64,000 nt of DNA, from contig NZ_UTIQ01000072.1 of the NCBI RefSeq assembly GCF_900582625.1, forward strand, positions 1 through 64,000, read 5' to 3'. Below, piece after piece: positions 8,665-17,163 of this stretch (position 1 is the first letter of the stretch; the number at the start of each line of letters is the position of its first letter). Made by a program: the position numbers and the translations under genes. The stretch is from Pseudomonas viridiflava (GTDB taxonomy: Bacteria > Pseudomonadota > Gammaproteobacteria > Pseudomonadales > Pseudomonadaceae). The notes beneath the pieces were generated by a model. The model was not told the DNA's origin, did no database searches, and saw nothing but the letters and a program-made list of their open reading frames with translations.

Positions 8665-10161
8665 TTAGCCGTTGCTTGGGAACGCGAACTGCGCGGCTTC
8701 ATGGGAAGCACGTTGCGGCCAACGCTGGGTGATGGCTTTGCGGCGGGTATAGAAACGCACACCGTCCGGACCGTAGGCGTGCAGGTCGCCGAACAGCGAG
8801 CGCTTCCAGCCGCCGAAGCTGTGGTAAGCCACTGGCACCGGCAACGGCACGTTGACGCCAACCATGCCCACTTCGATCTCGTCGCAGAACAGACGCGCCG
8901 CTTCACCGTCACGGGTGAAGATGCAGGTGCCGTTGCCGTATTCGTGATCGTTGATCAACTGCATGGCCGCTTCCAGGCTGCCGACGCGAACGATGCACAG
9001 CACAGGGCCGAAGATCTCGTCGGTGTAGATGGTCATGTCAGTTTTAACGTTGTCGAACAGGCTGCCGCCGAGGAAGAAGCCGTCTTCGTTGCCGGCCACT
9101 TTCAGGTTGCGACCGTCTACGAGCAAGGTCGCGCCAGCGGCCACACCGGCGTCGATGTAACCGGCCACTTTGTCACGGGCAGCAGCGGTAACCAGTGGGC
9201 CCATGTCCAGGCCGCACGAGGTGCCGGCACCGATTTTCAGCGCCTTGATTTGCGGCACGATTTTCTCGACCAGCGCGTCGGCAATCTGATCGCCCACACA
9301 CACTGCCACCGAAATCGCCATGCAGCGCTCGCCGCACGAACCGTACGCTGCGCCCATCAGGGCGCTGACGGCGTTGTCCAGGTCGGCGTCGGGCATCAGC
9401 ACAGCGTGGTTTTTCGCGCCGCCCAGCGCCTGAACGCGTTTGCCGCGCTTGGTGCCTTCGGAATAGATGTACTCGGCAATCGGCGTCGAACCCACGAAGC
9501 TCAGCGCTTTGACTTCCGGCGCTTCGATCAGCGCGTCTACCGCTTCCTTGTCGCCGTGCACCACGTTCAACACACCCTTCGGCAAGCCGGCCTGGTTCAG
9601 CAGTTCGGCAATGAACAAGGTGGAGCTTGGGTCACGCTCGGACGGTTTGAGGATGAAGCAGTTGCCGCACACGATGGCCAGCGGGTACATCCACAACGGC
9701 ACCATGGCCGGGAAGTTGAACGGGGTAATACCGGCGACCACGCCCACCGGCTGGAAGTCGCTCCAGGCGTCAATGTTCGGGCCAACGTTGCGGTTGTATT
9801 CGCCTTTGAGAATTTCCGGCGCGCCGCAGGCGTATTCCACGTTTTCGATGCCGCGCTTCAGTTCGCCAGCGGCGTCTTCAAGGGTTTTGCCGTGCTCTTC
9901 GCTGATCATCTGCGAGATTTTCGCTTCGTTCTGCTCCAGCAATTGCTTGAAGCGGAACATCACCTGAGCGCGTTTGGCCGGTGGTGTGTTGCGCCAGGCC
10001 GGGAACGCGGCTTTGCCGGCGTCGATGGCTTGTTGCACGGTGGCGCGGCTGGCCAATGGCACTTTATGAATCGCTTCGCCAGTCGACGGGTTGTACACGT
10101 CGGCAGTGCGACCGGTGTCAGTCACGAATTCGCCGTTGATCAAATGCTGGATGGTGCTCAT
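8665..10161 (-). CDS. bauC: Malonate/methylmalonate-semialdehyde dehydrogenase (CoA-acylating)
   Basis: This cytoplasmic NAD-dependent enzyme converts malonate semialdehyde plus CoA to acetyl-CoA and CO2, the last step of beta-alanine breakdown. It has 498 residues. It shows the aldehyde dehydrogenase fold with TPFNFPAMVPLWMYP (about 146-160) and the catalytic Cys290 in GERCMA, as in the MmsA subfamily. ATG 10161 has GGGAG six bases upstream; the frame continues upstream without a better start. It lies third in bauA-bauB-bauC, the same order as P. aeruginosa PA0132-PA0130. By sequence alone it could equally be called mmsA; the context favours bauC. Confidence 0.92.
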   Translation of the reverse strand: MSTIQHLINGEFVTDTGRTADVYNPSTGEAIHKVPLASRATVQQAIDAGKAAFPAWRNTPPAKRAQVMFRFKQLLEQNEAKISQMISEEHGKTLEDAAGELKRGIENVEYACGAPEILKGEYNRNVGPNIDAWSDFQPVGVVAGITPFNFPAMVPLWMYPLAIVCGNCFILKPSERDPSSTLFIAELLNQAGLPKGVLNVVHGDKEAVDALIEAPEVKALSFVGSTPIAEYIYSEGTKRGKRVQALGGAKNHAVLMPDADLDNAVSALMGAAYGSCGERCMAISVAVCVGDQIADALVEKIVPQIKALKIGAGTSCGLDMGPLVTAAARDKVAGYIDAGVAAGATLLVDGRNLKVAGNEDGFFLGGSLFDNVKTDMTIYTDEIFGPVLCIVRVGSLEAAMQLINDHEYGNGTCIFTRDGEAARLFCDEIEVGMVGVNVPLPVPVAYHSFGGWKRSLFGDLHAYGPDGVRFYTRRKAITQRWPQRASHEAAQFAFPSNG

Positions 10162-10225
10162 ACAAAACTCCCTTATCGAATGCTGCGGCGTCTGGCGCCT
10201 GGCCCGTGCTCGAACAGCACGGCGC

Positions 10226-10513
10226 CTATTTAATTTCGGTCTCGATGAAGACGATCTCGTGGTCACTGGCGTTGATCACATTGTGCTCAACGCCAGCCTT
10301 GCGGAAGTACGCCTGGCCGGCTTTCAGCGGCGCGTGCTTGTAGCCCTCCGGGGTTTCCAACAGCAGCAGGCCGTCAGTCATCGGCACCACGACATAGTCG
10401 TAACCGTGGCGGTGCTTGCCGGTTTCGCTGCCGGGCGAAAACCGCCATTCGGTGACGATCACCTCATCGTTATCCACCTGCACGGTGGGCACGGCTTGCA
10501 CGCGCTGGGTCAT
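10226..10513 (-). CDS. bauB: Cupin-domain protein BauB
   Basis: This cytoplasmic single-domain cupin has 95 residues. The metal-binding motif region (GSETGKHRHGYDYVVVP) and the second strand motif (KAGVEHNVINAS) are visible. It sits four bases after the bauA stop and 64 bases before bauC, so it is co-transcribed. In P. aeruginosa PA0131 is induced with the pathway, but its catalytic role is not established; a semialdehyde or metal-related function is only a guess. Confidence 0.88.
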   Translation of the reverse strand: MTQRVQAVPTVQVDNDEVIVTEWRFSPGSETGKHRHGYDYVVVPMTDGLLLLETPEGYKHAPLKAGQAYFRKAGVEHNVINASDHEIVFIETEIK

Positions 10514-10517
10514 CGGC

Positions 10518-11864
10518 TTAGTCCACGCTATTGAGGGCGTCGCCCACAGCAGAGAACACGCGGTCGAGGTCTTCGACCTTGGCGTTGAAGGTTGGCCCGA
10601 ATTGCAGGGTGTCGCCGCCGAAGCGCACGTAGAACCCGGCTTTCCACAGTTTCATGCCAGCCTCGAACGGACGGATCACCGGGTCGCCATCACGCGGGGC
10701 CAGTTGAATGGCGCCGGCCAGGCCGCAGTTGCGGATGTCGACAATGTGCTTGGCGCCTTTCACGCCGTGCAGCAGCTTGGCGAAATGCGGGGCCAGTTCA
10801 GCCGATTGCTGCACCAGGTTTTCGCGCTTGAGAATTTCCAGCGAAGCCAGGCCGGCAGCGCACGCCACCGGGTGAGCCGAGTAGGTGTAGCCGTGGGTGA
10901 ACTCGACCATGTGCTCAGGCGAAGGCTGGTTCATAAAGGTTTGGTAAATCTCGCGGCTGGCGATCACGGCGCCCAGCGGCACGGCACCGTTAGTGATCTG
11001 CTTGGCCACGTTCATGATGTCCGGGGTCACGCCAAAGTATTCGGCGCCGGTCCACTTGCCCATGCGGCCGAAGGCGGTGATCACTTCGTCGAAAATCAGC
11101 AGGATGTTGTGCTGTGTACAAATTTCGCGCAGGCGTTGCAGGTAGCCCACTGGCGGCACGATCACGCCGGCCGAACCGGACATCGGCTCAACGATCACGG
11201 CCGCGATGTTCGAGGCGTCGTGCAGCTCGATCAGTTTCAGCAGTTCGTTGGCCAGCTCCACGCCGCCGGTTTGCGCAGCGCCTTCGGTGAAGGCCATGCC
11301 CGGTTGCAGGGTGTGCGGCAGATGGTCCACGTCCATCAATTGGCCGTACATTTTGCGGTTGCCGCCAATGCCGCCGAGGCTGGTGCCGGCGATGTTCACG
11401 CCGTGGTAACCACGGGCGCGGCCGATGAATTTGGTTTTGCTCGCCTGGCCTTTCAGGCGCCAGTAGGCCTTGGCCATTTTCACCGAGGTGTCGGCGCTCT
11501 CGGAGCCGGAACCGGTGAAGAACACGTGCTTGAGGTCGCCGGGCATCAGCTCGACCATTTCCTCAGCCAGTTTGAACGACAGCGCGTGGCCGTACTGGAA
11601 GCCCGGCGAGTAATCCAGCACACCGAGTTGCTTGCCCACCGCCTCGGCAATTTCCTTGCGCGAGTGCCCGGCGCCGCAGGTCCACAGACCCGACAGGCTG
11701 TCGTAGATCTTGCGGCCCTGGTCATCCACCAACCAACTGCCTTCGGCCGACACGATAAAACGTGGGTCGCGCTGGAAGTTACGGTTAGCGGTAAACGGCA
11801 TCCAGTGCGCGTCCAGCTTGAGCTGGCTGGCCAAGGATGGCTGGGCGGTTTGCGGCATGTTCAT
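10518..11864 (-). CDS. bauA: Beta-alanine--pyruvate transaminase
   Basis: This cytoplasmic class-III PLP aminotransferase moves the amino group of beta-alanine to pyruvate, giving malonate semialdehyde and alanine. It has 448 residues. The PLP lysine is Lys288 (NVAKQITNG), the position known for P. aeruginosa BauA. Other family marks are FFTGSGSESADTS (115-127) and LLIFDEVITAFGRMG (255-269). The ATG at 11864 has GAGG about eight bases upstream. It is the first gene of the operon and diverges from bauR. Omega-amino acids other than beta-alanine may also be accepted. Confidence 0.95.
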   Translation of the reverse strand: MNMPQTAQPSLASQLKLDAHWMPFTANRNFQRDPRFIVSAEGSWLVDDQGRKIYDSLSGLWTCGAGHSRKEIAEAVGKQLGVLDYSPGFQYGHALSFKLAEEMVELMPGDLKHVFFTGSGSESADTSVKMAKAYWRLKGQASKTKFIGRARGYHGVNIAGTSLGGIGGNRKMYGQLMDVDHLPHTLQPGMAFTEGAAQTGGVELANELLKLIELHDASNIAAVIVEPMSGSAGVIVPPVGYLQRLREICTQHNILLIFDEVITAFGRMGKWTGAEYFGVTPDIMNVAKQITNGAVPLGAVIASREIYQTFMNQPSPEHMVEFTHGYTYSAHPVACAAGLASLEILKRENLVQQSAELAPHFAKLLHGVKGAKHIVDIRNCGLAGAIQLAPRDGDPVIRPFEAGMKLWKAGFYVRFGGDTLQFGPTFNAKVEDLDRVFSAVGDALNSVD

Positions 11865-11896
11865 TTAATGGCCTCGCATAGATTGTTCGGTTTTCC

Positions 11897-11956
11897 GTAG
11901 GAGCCAGCGTGCTGGCGAACGCTGTTTCCAGGGTTCGCCAGCACGCTGGCTCCTAC
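11897..11956. repeat. REP-type palindrome, GTAGGAGCCAGC class
   Basis: Perfect 24-bp arms (11897-11920 and 11933-11956) separated by 12 nt. The arm begins GTAGGAGCCAGCGTGCTGG. It lies in the bauA/bauR intergenic region. A related copy is at 60249-60327. Confidence 0.9.
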
Positions 11957-12009
11957 ATCAACGACTGGTGGCTGTTGTGCTTGCGAGCAAAGGTGCCATG
12001 GGCATAAAG

Positions 12010-12040
12010 TCTGAAAAACCCGATTCTTCTAATTTTCAGA
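12010..12040. promoter_or_regulatory. Candidate BauR operator
   Basis: A perfect 8-bp inverted repeat TCTGAAAA (12010-12017) / TTTTCAGA (12033-12040) lies 17 bases before the bauR start in the bauR/bauA divergent region. Its size and dyad are compatible with a LysR-type site; assignment to BauR is inference from position. Confidence 0.45.
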
Positions 12041-12057
12041 TTGGCGTTCACTAAACT

Positions 12058-12978
12058 ATGAGTACCCGCCGCCCCGACCCGCTGGCCCAGGTCAGTGACT
12101 TTGATATCCGCCTGTTACGCATCTTTCGTAGCGTGGTGGAATGCGGTGGCTTCTCCGCCGCTGAAAGCGTGCTGGGCATTGGCCGCTCGGCCATCAGTCA
12201 GCAAATGAGCGACCTTGAGCAACGCCTCGGCTTGCGCCTGTGCCAACGGGGCCGCGCCGGGTTTGCGCTGACCGAGGAAGGCCGCGAGGTGTATCAATCG
12301 TCGCTGCAATTGCTCAGCGCCCTGGAAAGTTTTCGCACCGAGGTCAACGGCCTGCACCAGCACTTGCGCGGCGAGCTGAACATCGGTCTTACCGACAACC
12401 TCGTCACGCTGCCGCACATGCGCATCACCAACGCGCTGGCCCAATTAAAAGAACGCGGGCCGGATGTGCACATTCAAATCCGCATGACGCCGCCCAGCGA
12501 AGTGGAGCAAGGCGTGCTCGACGGTCGCTTGCACGTGGGCGTGGTGCCGCAAGCGACGACGCTGTCCGGCCTGGAATACCAACCTTTGTACGAAGAACGC
12601 TCGCTGCTCTACTGCGCGGTCGGCCATCCGTTGTTCTACGCCGCCGACGACCAACTCAGCGACGACCGCCTGAACGTGCAGGACGCCATCGCCCCCACCT
12701 TCCGCCTGCCGCCCGAGATTCAGGCGCAGTACCAAGTATTGAAAGCCACCGCCAGCGCCTCCGACCGGGAAGGCATGGCATTTCTGATTCTCACCGGGCG
12801 CTATATCGGCTACCTGCCAGACCACTACGCCAGCTTCTGGGTGCAGCAGGGCCGGCTGCGCGCGCTGAAACCGTCGAGCCGCTTTTATGATTTGAGCCTG
12901 GCGTCGGTCACGCGCAAAGGCCGGCGGCCGCATCTGGTGCTGGAAAGTTTCCTCGAAGCCCTCGCGGCGACCACCTGA
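12058..12978 (+). CDS. bauR: LysR-family regulator of beta-alanine catabolism
   Basis: This DNA-binding activator has 306 residues. An N-terminal winged HTH (about 15-74, with SAAESVLGIGRSAISQQMSDLE) is followed by a LysR substrate-binding domain (about 95-300). It diverges from bauA, the arrangement of PA0133/PA0132, where BauR activates bauABCD. No Shine-Dalgarno is visible before ATG 12058 (upstream TTCACTAAACT), so initiation may be leaderless or weak. The inducer is expected to be beta-alanine or a derivative, by analogy. Confidence 0.92.
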   Translation: MSTRRPDPLAQVSDFDIRLLRIFRSVVECGGFSAAESVLGIGRSAISQQMSDLEQRLGLRLCQRGRAGFALTEEGREVYQSSLQLLSALESFRTEVNGLHQHLRGELNIGLTDNLVTLPHMRITNALAQLKERGPDVHIQIRMTPPSEVEQGVLDGRLHVGVVPQATTLSGLEYQPLYEERSLLYCAVGHPLFYAADDQLSDDRLNVQDAIAPTFRLPPEIQAQYQVLKATASASDREGMAFLILTGRYIGYLPDHYASFWVQQGRLRALKPSSRFYDLSLASVTRKGRRPHLVLESFLEALAATT

Positions 12979-13139
12979 GGCGCCCCGCTTCAGTGCACAG
13001 CGGGCGCCATGACGATGCAGCCCGCTGCCCTTCGACCAACCAGTCAAACCCACGACGTGCCCGTCAGCGAATGTATGCACCCGCCGACACAAGGGCCGCG
13101 CGGATTGCGCACAATTTTTGCGAAGTTTTTTCCGCGAAA

Positions 13140-13155
13140 CTGATCACTTGGACAG
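13140..13155. promoter_or_regulatory. RutR-like operator, distal site before tsx-like gene
   Basis: CTGATCACTTGGACAG is a degenerate match to the E. coli RutR consensus TTGACCA-N2-TGGTCAA (8 of 14 defined positions). It lies 38 bp (centre to centre) upstream of a better copy. It is listed because it repeats the same dyad in the same promoter region. Confidence 0.4.
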
Positions 13156-13177
13156 AAACTTGCAAAGACGAGCACAC

Positions 13178-13193
13178 CTGACCAAGTGGCCAG
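13178..13193. promoter_or_regulatory. RutR-like operator before tsx-like gene
   Basis: CTGACCAAGTGGCCAG has arms CTGACCA and TGGCCAG with one mismatch to perfect symmetry, and matches 11 of 14 defined positions of the RutR consensus. It lies 78 bp before the start of the outer-membrane channel gene. The likely binder is the RutR-like TetR protein encoded at 21602-22267. Confidence 0.55.
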
Positions 13194-13270
13194 GAAAACC
13201 AAAACTAGAGTGAAGTCATACGGGCCCATGGGCTCGTGTGAAGGACGCCTTCCTGGGAGCACACACGCGA

Positions 13271-14089
13271 ATGAATAAAGTCTCTTCCCTGCTGCTTGCC
13301 GGCAGTCTGTTGCTGGGCGCCACCGCCGCTCAAGCCGACGGCCCGCTGGTGTGGCAGGACAACAGCATCACGTACCTGTACGGCCGCGACTTCAAGGTAA
13401 ACCCGGCGATTCAGCAAACCTTCTCGTTCGAACACGCGAGCGGCTGGACCTTCGGCGACCTGTTTATCTTCTTCGACCAGATCAACTACAACGGCACCGA
13501 AGACTCCAACGCCGGCAAAAACACCTACTACGGCGAAATCACCCCGCGCCTGTCGTTCAGCAAAATCTTCGACCAGAAAATCGAATTCGGCCCGCTTAAA
13601 GATGTGCTGCTCGCCGGCACCTACGAGCGTGGCGAGAACCGCAACCAGAACTACCTGCTCGGCCCGGCGTTCGACTTCAACCTGCCCGGCTTTGACTATT
13701 TCCAGCTGAACTTCTACTACCGCAAACCCGACGGCATCACCAAAAACCCGTCCGGCCAGTGGCAGGTGACGCCGGTGTGGTCGTACACCATTCCGGTCGG
13801 CAATTCCGACATTCTTATCGACGGCTACCTCGACTGGGTGTGGAACAACAAAGACGCCACCAGCAGCCGCCCGAACGACCTGCACGCCAACTTCCACTTC
13901 AACCCGCAGGTTAAATACGACCTGGGCAAAGCCATGGGCTGGAGCGCGGTCAAACACTTCTACGTGGGTGTGGAATACGACTACTGGAAAAACAAATACG
14001 CCATCGACGACAACAGTTTCCTCGGTGACGAAATTCTGCAAGGCACTGACCAGAGCGCCATCAACCTGATCGCCAAAGTGCACTTCTGA
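13271..14089 (+). CDS. Tsx-like nucleoside-specific outer-membrane channel
   Basis: This is a predicted outer-membrane beta-barrel of 272 residues. A Sec signal peptide (1-21, ending AAQA) is followed by alternating amphipathic strands rich in Trp, Tyr and Phe and a C-terminal LIAKVHF, with terminal Phe as expected for Bam recognition. The motif content (SITYLYGRDFK, DYFQLNFYYRK) matches the OmpK/Tsx family. The role is passive uptake of nucleosides or bases; the substrate is inferred from family and the purine genes around it. ATG 13271 is chosen over GTG 13238 because it begins the signal peptide. Confidence 0.85.
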   Translation: MNKVSSLLLAGSLLLGATAAQADGPLVWQDNSITYLYGRDFKVNPAIQQTFSFEHASGWTFGDLFIFFDQINYNGTEDSNAGKNTYYGEITPRLSFSKIFDQKIEFGPLKDVLLAGTYERGENRNQNYLLGPAFDFNLPGFDYFQLNFYYRKPDGITKNPSGQWQVTPVWSYTIPVGNSDILIDGYLDWVWNNKDATSSRPNDLHANFHFNPQVKYDLGKAMGWSAVKHFYVGVEYDYWKNKYAIDDNSFLGDEILQGTDQSAINLIAKVHF

Positions 14090-14158
14090 TCCACCGTTCC
14101 GGCCGCCGCGCCTGCGCAGCGGCCCGCTTTATCGCTTGACCGAAAACCTCCTTTATTT

Positions 14159-14191
14159 GCCCATGGGCGCCTGCGCTCATGGGCATTTTTT
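14159..14191 (+). terminator. Intrinsic terminator after tsx-like gene
   Basis: Perfect 7-bp stem GCCCATG / CATGGGC (14159-14165, 14178-14184) followed by ATTTTTT, 70 bases after the stop codon. Confidence 0.85.
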
Positions 14192-14259
14192 AGCGACCTA
14201 GAATTCTGTAGCCCGGCACGACCAGCCGGGCCAACAAAACACCTGTGCGAGACCGCGAC

Positions 14260-15606
14260 ATGCAGCCTGACTCCGACAGCAACACCGACCTCATCTACGG
14301 CCTCGAAGACCGCCCGGCGCCGGTGCCGGCGTTCTTCGCCGCCCTGCAACATGTGCTTGCCAGCTTTGTCGGCATCATCACGCCGCCGCTGGTGATCGGC
14401 TCGGTGCTGGGCCTGGGCGCTCACCTGCCGTACCTGATCAGCATGGCCTTGATGGTCTCGGGCGTCGGCACGTTTATTCAGGCGCGCCGCCCGTTTGGCA
14501 TCGGCGCCGGCATGATCTGCCTACAAGGCACCAGCTTCGCCTTCCTCGGCGCCGTGCTGTCGGCCGGCTTTTTGGTCAAGAGCCGCGGCGGTAGCCCGGA
14601 AGATGTGTTGGCGATGATTTTTGGCGTGTGCTTTTTCGGCGCCTTTGTACAGATTGTGCTGAGCCGCATGCTCGGCCAATTGCGCCGCGTGATCACGCCG
14701 CTGGTGACCGGCATCGTCATCACCCTGATTGGCGTGAGCTTGATCAAAGTGGGCGTCACCGACCTGGGCGGCGGCTTCAACGCCCCGGACTTCGGCGCCC
14801 CAGGCAACCTCGGCCTGGGCGCCCTGGTGCTGCTGACCATCATCGGCCTGAACCGCTCCAGCCGGCCGTGGGTGCGGCTGTCGGCGATCATCATCGGCCT
14901 GGCCGTAGGCAGCATCGCCGCCTGGTTCACCGGCAAACTGGTGCCACAACCGCTGCCGGACTTGCCCCTCGTCAGCCTGCCGATTCCGTTCAAATTCGGC
15001 TTCGCCTTCGACTGGACAGCCTTCATTCCGGTGGCGCTGATCTACGTGATCAGCACCATCGAAACCGTCGGCGACCTGACCGCCAACAGCATGCTCTCGC
15101 GCGAACCGATCGAAGGCCCGCGCTACCTGGCGCGGCTCAAAGGCGGCGTATTGGGCGACGGCGTCAGCTGCATGATCGCCGCCACCTTCAGCGCCTTTCC
15201 CAACACCACCTTTGCCCAGAACAACGGCGTGATCCAGATGACCGGCGTCGCCAGCCGTTACGTCGGCCTGTACATCGGCGTGGTGCTATTCGCGCTTGGC
15301 CTGTTCCCGTTGCTGGGCGCAGTGCTGCAACAAATTCCGAAACCGGTGCTGGGCGGCGCCACGTTGGTGATGTTCGGCAGCGTGGCAGCGGCCGGCGTGC
15401 GCATCCTTGCGCAGTCGCCGCTGGACCGTCGCAGCATGCTGATCATCGCCGCCTCGTTTGGCGTAGGCCTGGGCATTGCCGCGCAACCGACGCTGCTGCA
15501 TTTGATGCCCAAGCTGGTGCAAAACCTGTTCGACTCCGCCATCACCAGCGGCGGGTTGACGGCGATTGTGTTGAATCTGGTGTTGCCGGAAGAGAAGCGG
15601 CTGTGA
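14260..15606 (+). CDS. NCS2 family purine (xanthine/urate-type) permease
   Basis: This inner-membrane nucleobase:cation symporter has 448 residues and about 12-14 transmembrane helices. NCS2 marks include QHVLASFVGIITPPLVIG near residue 27, the helix-8 STIETVGDLTANSMLSREPI segment (about 264-283), and the signature FAQNNGVIQMTGVASRYVG (about 318-336). The QNNGVIQMTGVASR motif is that of xanthine/uric acid transporters (XanQ/UacT/UapA type) rather than uracil ones. ATG 14260 is chosen; GTG 14245 is an alternative. It stands alone after a terminator. Exact substrate is not deducible. Confidence 0.88.
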   Translation: MQPDSDSNTDLIYGLEDRPAPVPAFFAALQHVLASFVGIITPPLVIGSVLGLGAHLPYLISMALMVSGVGTFIQARRPFGIGAGMICLQGTSFAFLGAVLSAGFLVKSRGGSPEDVLAMIFGVCFFGAFVQIVLSRMLGQLRRVITPLVTGIVITLIGVSLIKVGVTDLGGGFNAPDFGAPGNLGLGALVLLTIIGLNRSSRPWVRLSAIIIGLAVGSIAAWFTGKLVPQPLPDLPLVSLPIPFKFGFAFDWTAFIPVALIYVISTIETVGDLTANSMLSREPIEGPRYLARLKGGVLGDGVSCMIAATFSAFPNTTFAQNNGVIQMTGVASRYVGLYIGVVLFALGLFPLLGAVLQQIPKPVLGGATLVMFGSVAAAGVRILAQSPLDRRSMLIIAASFGVGLGIAAQPTLLHLMPKLVQNLFDSAITSGGLTAIVLNLVLPEEKRL

Positions 15607-15615
15607 CCGAGTAAA

Positions 15616-15683
15616 GGCCATCGCGGCTAAAGCCGCTCCTACAGATTGTGCTGGCTGTAGGAGCGGCTTCAGCCGCGATGGCC
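15616..15683. repeat. REP-type palindrome, CGCGGCTAAAGCCGC class
   Basis: Imperfect inverted repeat with arms 15616-15644 and 15655-15683 (core TCGCGGCTAAAGCCGCTCC). It sits between the convergent NCS2 permease and amidohydrolase genes and may act as a transcript end. Confidence 0.9.
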
Positions 15684-15703
15684 GCACCGCATTCCCCCGC
15701 CGG

Positions 15704-17140
15704 CTACCGCCGCACCCCAGCCCGACGCTGCAACTCCAGCACCGCCGCCTGCGCCTGACGCCCCAACTCCATCACATCCAACCCCGGCACCTGATCGTCG
15801 GCGACCACACGCCGCCCGCCCACCAGCAACGCTTTCAAGCTGGCGCGACCGCCGCTGGCGACCGGCCCAATGGCCATGTCGTGCAAACCGAAGTAGCGCG
15901 GGTCGTCGAGCCGGTAGATGGCGATGTCCGCCGCCTTGCCCACTTCCAGCGTGCCGAGATCATCCAACCCCAACACCTGCGCGCCACCCGCCGTGCCCCA
16001 GCGCACCACGTCATCGATGCTGGCCGCGTCGGCACCGCCTTCGAATTGGCCGCCGGCATATTTCGGCTGCGCCCGCTCGCCTTTGCGCGCCCGTTGCAGC
16101 AGCCAGGCGGCGTGGGTTTCCGAGAGCATGTCCGCCGCTTCATTGGAAGCCGCGCCATCGACGCCGATGGACACCGGCACACCCGCCGCTTCCAGTGCCG
16201 GCAAGTCTGCAATGCCGCTGCCCAGGCGGCCGTTGCTTTGCGGGCAATGGGCGATGCCGGTGCCGGTCTGGCCCAGCAATTGGATTTCCTCAGGCAGCAA
16301 TTTCACCAAGTGGGCGAACCAAACGTCGGAGCCGAGCCAGTCGTGCTCTGCGCAAAACTGCACCGGCGTCATGCCAAATTTGGCGCGGGCAGCGTCGAGG
16401 TAATCCACGGTTTCAGACAGGTGACTGTGCATGCGCAGGCCCAGCTTGCGCGCCACCGTGGCGGTCTCGCGTAATTCGGCCGGCGTGGTGGAATGCAAGG
16501 TGGTGGTCGGCGCCATGACGATGCGCCGGAAGGCATCGCCAGCGGGGTCGTGGTACAGGGCAGTCAGGCGCTCGACGTCGGCCAGGTAGTCATCGAGCTT
16601 TTCCGGGCGCATGGCTTGCGGCAGGTCGGCTTCCAGCTGCCGCGTCTGCGTGGCGCCACCGCGACAAAGAACAAAACGCAGGCCCAGAGCGTCGGCTTCC
16701 TCGAACAGAATCGCCGCGCTATCGAACGGCATGCCGGGGTAATACAGGTAATGGTGATCCGCCACGGTGGCGCAGCCTGAGCGCAGCAACTCGAGCAAAC
16801 CAATGCGCGCGGCCAGGCGAAAACTGTGCTCGTCAAACGCGCCGCGAAACCGGTACGGCGTCGCCGCCAACCAGGGCGTGAGCGATTGATTCAAACCCTC
16901 GGGCTCGCCCTTGAGCAGCGACTGAAACAGGTGGTGATGGGTGTTGATCCAGGCCGGATAAACCACGCAATCACGGGCGTCGATCTGCGCTTCGCCCGGC
17001 TGCGGTTCAAGGTGGCCGATAGCCGCAATGCGGCCATCGACAATGCGCATGTCCGGGCCGGCGTGGCGCGACTCGGCGCCGCGTTTGCCGGTGAGCATGG
17101 CGCTGGCATTGCGGATCAGCCAGGAAGTATTGGCGGTCAT
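15704..17140 (-). CDS. Amidohydrolase (cog0402), purine/pterin-type deaminase
   Basis: This cytoplasmic metal-dependent deaminase has 478 residues. Metal ligands are visible: His68 and His70 in NTHHHLFQ, HSHLSE near 240, the AHCPQSN segment near 300, and Asp in GVDGAASNEAADM near 330. The overall layout is close to 8-oxoguanine deaminase (compare the gene at 27056), but substrate-site segments differ, for example KGEPEGLNQSLTPWL near 77. Isoxanthopterin deaminase is another characterised member of this group, so guanine-like or pterin-like substrates are likely. It is the last gene of the importer/Rieske operon, 23 bases after the permease. The exact substrate is unknown. Confidence 0.85.
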   Translation of the reverse strand: MTANTSWLIRNASAMLTGKRGAESRHAGPDMRIVDGRIAAIGHLEPQPGEAQIDARDCVVYPAWINTHHHLFQSLLKGEPEGLNQSLTPWLAATPYRFRGAFDEHSFRLAARIGLLELLRSGCATVADHHYLYYPGMPFDSAAILFEEADALGLRFVLCRGGATQTRQLEADLPQAMRPEKLDDYLADVERLTALYHDPAGDAFRRIVMAPTTTLHSTTPAELRETATVARKLGLRMHSHLSETVDYLDAARAKFGMTPVQFCAEHDWLGSDVWFAHLVKLLPEEIQLLGQTGTGIAHCPQSNGRLGSGIADLPALEAAGVPVSIGVDGAASNEAADMLSETHAAWLLQRARKGERAQPKYAGGQFEGGADAASIDDVVRWGTAGGAQVLGLDDLGTLEVGKAADIAIYRLDDPRYFGLHDMAIGPVASGGRASLKALLVGGRRVVADDQVPGLDVMELGRQAQAAVLELQRRAGVRR

Positions 17141-17163
17141 GTGTGGTGCTCCGAAATCATTGA

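Noticed and set aside
8644..10233. 529-codon open frame on the plus strand
   Set aside because: It is antisense to bauC, and its product is low-complexity with no domain.
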